Below are positions 59,328 through 64,000 of a stretch of 64,000 bases of DNA, piece by piece; positions within the stretch are counted from its first letter, which is position 1; every line of letters begins with the position of its first letter. The notes beneath the pieces were generated by a model that worked only from the letters and a program-made list of their open reading frames with translations, had not been told where the DNA came from and made no database searches. The position numbers and the translations under genes are program-made. The stretch lies in NCBI GenBank assembly GCA_001632425.1, contig KV425564.1:465087-529086 (forward strand), written 5' to 3'. The stretch is from Neolentinus lepideus HHB14362 ss-1. Its lineage: Eukaryota > Basidiomycota > Agaricomycetes > Gloeophyllales > Gloeophyllaceae.

Positions 59328-61734
59328 AGGTTCATGGAACAGTTATATAGTTATGTTGGGCCTATTTGGTCAGGTTTACAGATGTTTGTACTGAGGTCAG
59401 GTGACTGTGTTCCTATGACCACTAGTGGTCTAGACCACACAACCCCTGGTCTAGATGTGTCTATTTTTAGCACACAAAGTCCTAAAGTGTTATGATGGTA
59501 ACCAAGCTCTTGCATCCAGTTCTGATGATACATACACCCTAGTCTCAGAAATTGCATTTTTGATGTTACCCACAATCTCTGGATGTACAGTGTCAGTCAC
59601 TCAAAACCAATGCCTCAGCCATGCCCAATGCACAACTGGTATCTACACCTTAGGCAATCACCAAAACATCTTGAAAACTATGTGAAACAATCTTTTTTAA
59701 CTATCAACATATCTTGTTATCAACTGAAAACAACAAGCTCAAAAATTTGACTTTGATTGGAATCACCTTATTTAGTAATGACACTATGGTGTTGTATTAG
59801 AGATTACAACTAACTATGTATTATCTATCACTGCTGTAAGATAATTAGTATGTAGATATGAATTTAGGAGAATGCTAACGATCATCAGCATGGCTGGACC
59901 ATGTTTTCTTGAGCAACATCTATGTCAGCCCCACTGTCAGTGTGGAATAAAAGCAAGATTGGCTAAAAGAAAATCCTCAGCAAAGCCAGAATCAAAAGTC
60001 TTTATTGCCAGACACTCTGTCTCTTTGCTTTCCACAGTCCTTTGTTTGGAGGAGGCACATTGACCAGTAGATTATAAAGATATATACAGATCCTAATCTA
60101 TGAAGGCAGCTTGGTCTTTGGTTTACATAAAACTACTAGGCAATCACACTCTATTTTTCAGCAGATCTCAATACAGGGGAGCATAGATAGTGGCCATAAG
60201 CACACCAGATACATATATAAACCAAAGGCAGGTCAATTGCACAGACTGGGGAAGCAGTGGTGCAAAACCAGATTGGTTGTACATATTTGTCCCTGTGGCT
60301 GAGCATCCAATGTAACCAATCCCAACACTATTGGCTGGACACTCCCTGTGTATCCATGAGTACCACTACCAGTTACATTTATTTCCCTCCTAACAGTGAA
60401 TGATGATGTAATTACCAAAGACATGGAAAATGCAGACTAACATATACTAGCTGAGTGAAACCTGTGATGGCTTTACTACTGATGTAGATGCTCACCCTGT
60501 CTCACCACAGCAGAGAATAGATTGGATACTTATCACAATTTTGTTCCACAAAGTGCCCATGAACCATAGCTACACATTTGTAAGCCAGGTGTGCGGCTTC
60601 ACTCAGTAGTCAGGCTCAGACACACTGTATTGATCTAGCGTAGAGTACATGATAATGAGAGCAAAAACAATAGAGTAAAGAAAAGGGCAAGAACTCCACA
60701 ATGAAGCAACAAAAGTGTGGAGTCTGAAATGTGAAGGTAAATCGTGGAGTAATCTGCTGGTGGGATCACAACATTTTATATTAGATTATCTGGACACATT
60801 ATCAGTTTAGCACCATAAGCACCACCTTACAAGTTGCAGTAAAGACTACAAACATACCATCTTGGCATCAATGTGGACTTGTAATTAAAGAGAGTGATGC
60901 AAAGAATAAAAGAGAAACACAAAGTCTGAAATGAGAAGTCTGTGAAATCCTGTCCATGGTTGGAGCCAGGAAACACTGGAGTGAGGTCACACAAAAATGA
61001 GTAGATGACACTGTATAGCTAGACAGCTAGATACAACAAGTAATGGTAGAACTAAAAGAACAAGGAGTGACAATGAAAATGAGATGTTCATGGAGTTTGA
61101 AAATGCAAGTCCAATGACATTTTAATCTGGCAGGATTACAGTCTGATGACATTGTAATCTGGCAGGGTTACACCTGGACATAGATATCACTACACATAAG
61201 CCCATCATATGACCCACTAGCCAGAATCTTGAGTCACAAACCACCATCATATGAAGGAGATATTTCTACTTATAGAAAGGATAAGGCTATACAGGGATAT
61301 CTTTCAAATCTAGATTCAGCAGTCAATTACCATAGCATTACCATTTGATATATTAATCAGGAAAGTATAACATTTTCATGATAGTTTGGTATCTCCTCTT
61401 TGATTGATTACAACTTGGGATCTAAGGAGTGGTTTGTGTAAGTTTGGAAAGGTTTGCTGGAAGCTGACTATTTATCTACTCCCTGATGCAGAATAAAATA
61501 TGCAAATACTGTCAAGGAACTTTCATCTCTCAGCTGGATATAGGTGGGTACATGGCATGTCACATGGTGAAAATAGTAGTATAGTATGAATGCTGTCTAT
61601 CTTACCTAAATGAAGACATGTTCAACAATGGGCCAGCAAACCAGGACACAGTTCAGGAAAGATGAGATTTAGCTTTAACTGACAACTCACATATGGGCTC
61701 ATGCTGATGAAGAGTCAAATGAGCTAATCCAAGA

Positions 61735-61812
61735 AAATGGCACAGCTGGAATTGAACCAGCAACCTCCCATAACACACTGTGGTGCTCTTACCACTGAGC
61801 TATTGTGCAGTA
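61735..61812 (-). mobile_element. tRNA-derived SINE-like head
   Basis: On the minus strand the sequence has a Pol III A box (TAGCTCAGTGGTAAGAGC) and B box (GGTTCAATTCC) with correct spacing. The D arm (GCTC/GAGC) and T arm (GCTGG/CCAGC) are intact. The acceptor stem pairs only over GCACA/TGTGC, and the anticodon arm is degenerate, so it is not a functional tRNA. This is the usual state of a SINE head. The 3' extent of the element is not defined. Confidence 0.6.
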
Positions 61813-62145
61813 GTCAAGCTCTGACTATAAGTTCATTTAACTTCAAATTTGTCAGAGTGTCTGGGGTCTCAGACCCCATCAACACAGCACACATTAAAGA
61901 CTACAGCTTCAGAGGACTGATTCCAGCACCTTAGGTACCTCCAACATGAAATCTTTTCATAGCATGGAGAATTCACCCTCTTTGGCTTAAAGTAGTGTAA
62001 ACTACTTTTCTTTCATGGCTTATCAAGCATTTAACCCTTTGCTGCAAGAAACAATGCCAGTGGATAGTAATTTTCTCTCAAATGTGGCAGATGGCACTCA
62101 GAATACTGTACCATTTTGACCAATTCATCAGGCCTTGTGATGCGT

Positions 62146-63940
62146 TGATAGGCCCCGTTGGCTTCTGACCCCAGAAAACGCGACTTAGGGTGATTCCGCG
62201 CGCTTCGTGGGAACGGCGACTTAGCGACTCAATAGCGCACTGTCGGTACTCTGCGCACTAGCGACCCTACGCACCAGCGACAAGGCTCTCGGCTCCTCGG
62301 CGGACTTAAGACGGCTCCTCAGTAGCTCGGATGTCGGGCGTCATTCAATCGAGTCATCGGCATTTCGGCATGCGTTGGCCAGCGTTCTTACTGCGATCCG
62401 AACCGAGGCAGTGTCTCAGGGCGCCTTTCCATATGGTGTACAGCCCGCCGTCACCTCAGATCAGCGCAAGTTCTATTGGCATGACTTTCCTTATGCGTAC
62501 AGTGCGCATCGACACATGGCGCGACCACAGCTATCACGACACCACCGCACCACAGAGCGGCCCCGCCCTTTATCCCTCTTTCGGCAGCATCGCGCTAGCA
62601 TCGGCAGCATAGCCCGCCCCCGGATCATCGAAGAGGCGCGCCCTAACGCAAAGTCAAGACGTACCCGACTGGTTCCCATCCGCGGAGAGGTGCACTGATA
62701 GGCCTCCAACGTCGCTAGCCTCTGAAAACACGTTTTCGGCGTGTTCAACATGATGCGGCAAGCGCTGAGATCACTGATGAATCTCCGAGCGTTCACCGAG
62801 CTACGACTCAATACATCGGCGATCCCCGAGGATGCGCACCGCCGGATACTGACGTCACCGCCGAGCAGTGGACACCTCGCCGCGTCGCATGCCTGTCGGT
62901 GCTATACCGGGACTCAATTCGATGACTCAGGATACGCCAAGGTTGTCGAATGTTGCTTATGCGCTCGGACGACGGAACTGATGGCATCGGCGACGCTTAC
63001 TCAACACCCTGCCCCTTCCATACGATACGACGATCCTCGGAACCTCCGGAACTCAGCCTACTCTCTCCGTGGCAGTGAGTCGCAGCACTCGGTGCATCCA
63101 TCAAGCGCCGAAACACGCTGAGTCACTCATATCGGTCTTCCTGACGCAAACCAGCTGATCTTACCTTCCGTCCGACCTCGCAATAACTCGGCGGCCATTG
63201 GTCGTCGTACGATAGGATGCCGTGGGCCTCCGTTTCGGTCCGGTGCTGTCGCAACACTCGGTCAGCCCTCCTTATGAAGTTCGAGGTGATGGTCATCAAG
63301 CACGAGTCGTCACAACACACCGAGGCGCTGTACAGGCTCAAGATGGAAGGATCTTCCCTGGGGCGGCGGTTCCTGACCCGCCTAGAATGCTTCGGAATGA
63401 GAGCGGTATGCAGCGGACGATTGGCGAGCGGCTTGGGAGTTTAGCGAGACTCGGCGGCACATTTCTGGTTGTATTTTCTGATTGTAGATGCATGGAGCGT
63501 TAGGGCGGTCTCGGACTTAGCGGTTTCTTAGACTTCGGGTCACTTAGTACTTTAGGCGTCCTGTATATTCCTTTCAAGCAGCGAATTTTACCTCACAGCT
63601 CACATCTCAAAGTCTCGTTGCGTCCGAATTGTGTTCTAAGAAGACCTCGGCATGAGGTCTTGCGTTTTCCTCTGCGTTTTTCGTCCCTATTGCGTTCTCC
63701 CTATGTCTGCTGCACCGGCGTTCCCTCCTATTGCGTCATCGAAGTCCTCCGACGTGGAGGAACTTGTCTGTCTATCGTCCGCTTATCGTCCGAGTCCCCG
63801 AAAAGGACAAGCTGGTCTAGCCCGGCTCCGAGACCACTCCGAGAAGCGCTAAGTCAGCGCCGAGATGCATACAGTAAGAGAGTTGGGGAGTTAGAAGAGT
63901 TGAAGAGCGTCCGGGTCTACTCACAAAAGAGATATACGGT
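62146..63940. repeat. CpG-rich repeat unit of about 1.79 kb (LTR-like or tandem)
   Basis: It begins abruptly with TGATA at the edge of the CpG-poor block. Its first 60 bases recur at 63941 with three mismatches, an offset of 1794. Words such as CGACTTAG and GGACTTAG recur inside. No frame looks coding. Both copies start at TGATA, compatible with a TG-starting LTR, but the far end is outside the window. Confidence 0.6.
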
Positions 63941-64000
63941 GATACGCCCCGTTGGCTTCTGACCCCAGAAAACGCGACTTAGAGCGATTCCGCGCGCTTC
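63941..64000. repeat. Second copy of the repeat start, cut by the window edge
   Basis: It matches 62147-62206 in 57 of 60 positions, including TTGGCTTCTGACCCCAGAAA. The differences are at positions 5, 43 and 45 of the alignment. Confidence 0.9.

Larger units (their letters stand above)
58926..62145. other. AT-rich CpG-depleted relic DNA
   Basis: CG dinucleotides are almost absent over 3.2 kb. One + strand frame at 59079-59327 (DVNNFWRDRELSLHWSHYPD, YLCYQVLLQLLYVAPQWMRR) looks protein-like and could be a gene fragment. No complete gene is visible. Frames further right are short. A tRNA-like SINE head is at about 61735-61812. Confidence 0.55.

Noticed and set aside
62331..63962. Several 70-126-codon frames in the terminal repeat unit
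   Set aside because: Frames overlap on all phases in GC-rich repeat DNA, with no motif of transposase, reverse transcriptase or Gag.

Overview
This window looks like nuclear DNA from a filamentous basidiomycete, most probably an Agaricomycete. Genes are dense and on both strands. Most are cut by many short introns (about 48-70 nt, GT...AG), and exons rejoin into conserved eukaryotic proteins only after splicing. Several families fit a fungus: GH20 chitobiase with a lectin-like tail, Pho85-type cyclins, glucosidase II beta with a KDEL tail, and a fused cytochrome b5/acyl-CoA dehydrogenase. Gene boundaries below were deduced by reading splice sites by eye; spans given are first to last coding base including introns.

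Layout. 0-3.2 kb: tail of an unknown + gene and a secreted GH20 hexosaminidase (-). 3.2-6.9 kb: a CpG-poor stretch with a polytopic membrane protein (-) and a 136-bp tandem duplication upstream of it. 6.9-8.4 kb: NCS6/CTU1 tRNA thiolase (+). 8.4-9.2 kb: purine-rich tandem repeats. 9.2-13.7 kb: one long gene (-) for a single-pass membrane protein with a giant disordered tail carrying three 57-aa repeats. 14.6-16.9 kb: cyt b5-acyl-CoA dehydrogenase (+). 17.0-17.5 kb: a 514-bp element with perfect 116-bp inverted repeats. 17.8-19.0 kb: mitochondrial FAD/folate carrier (-). 19.3-22.6 kb: prolyl oligopeptidase (+). 22.8-27.6 kb: TAD2 deaminase (-), mitochondrial IF3 (+), PPR protein (-). 27.9-31.2 kb: cap-binding protein CBP80 (+). 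31.35 kb: intron-bearing tRNA-Val(UAC). 32-35.4 kb: a Pcl-type cyclin (-) and a nucleotide-sugar transporter (+). 35.8-40.7 kb: an SH3 protein (-) and a Gln-rich nuclear protein (-). 42.6-51.3 kb: RPL2, FGGY kinase, a methyltransferase, RPS25 and glucosidase II beta. 52.5-58.9 kb: two related genes facing each other on either side of a PHO80-like cyclin. 58.9-62.1 kb: AT-rich, strongly CpG-depleted relic DNA with a tRNA-derived SINE-like head. 62.15-64 kb: a CpG-rich repeat unit whose first 60 bp recurs exactly at the window end.

Functionally, most genes are housekeeping and not a pathway cluster. Several act on tRNA or translation (NCS6, TAD2, mtIF3, RPL2, RPS25, CBP80, tRNA-Val). Two encode Pho85-type cyclins. 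The most unusual items are the inverted paralogue pair around the PHO80-like cyclin, with a C-terminal helical domain resembling TFIIS-N/LEDGF-IBD folds; the 514-bp inverted-repeat element; the 57-aa repeat membrane protein; and the sharp CpG-poor/CpG-rich boundaries at the right end.
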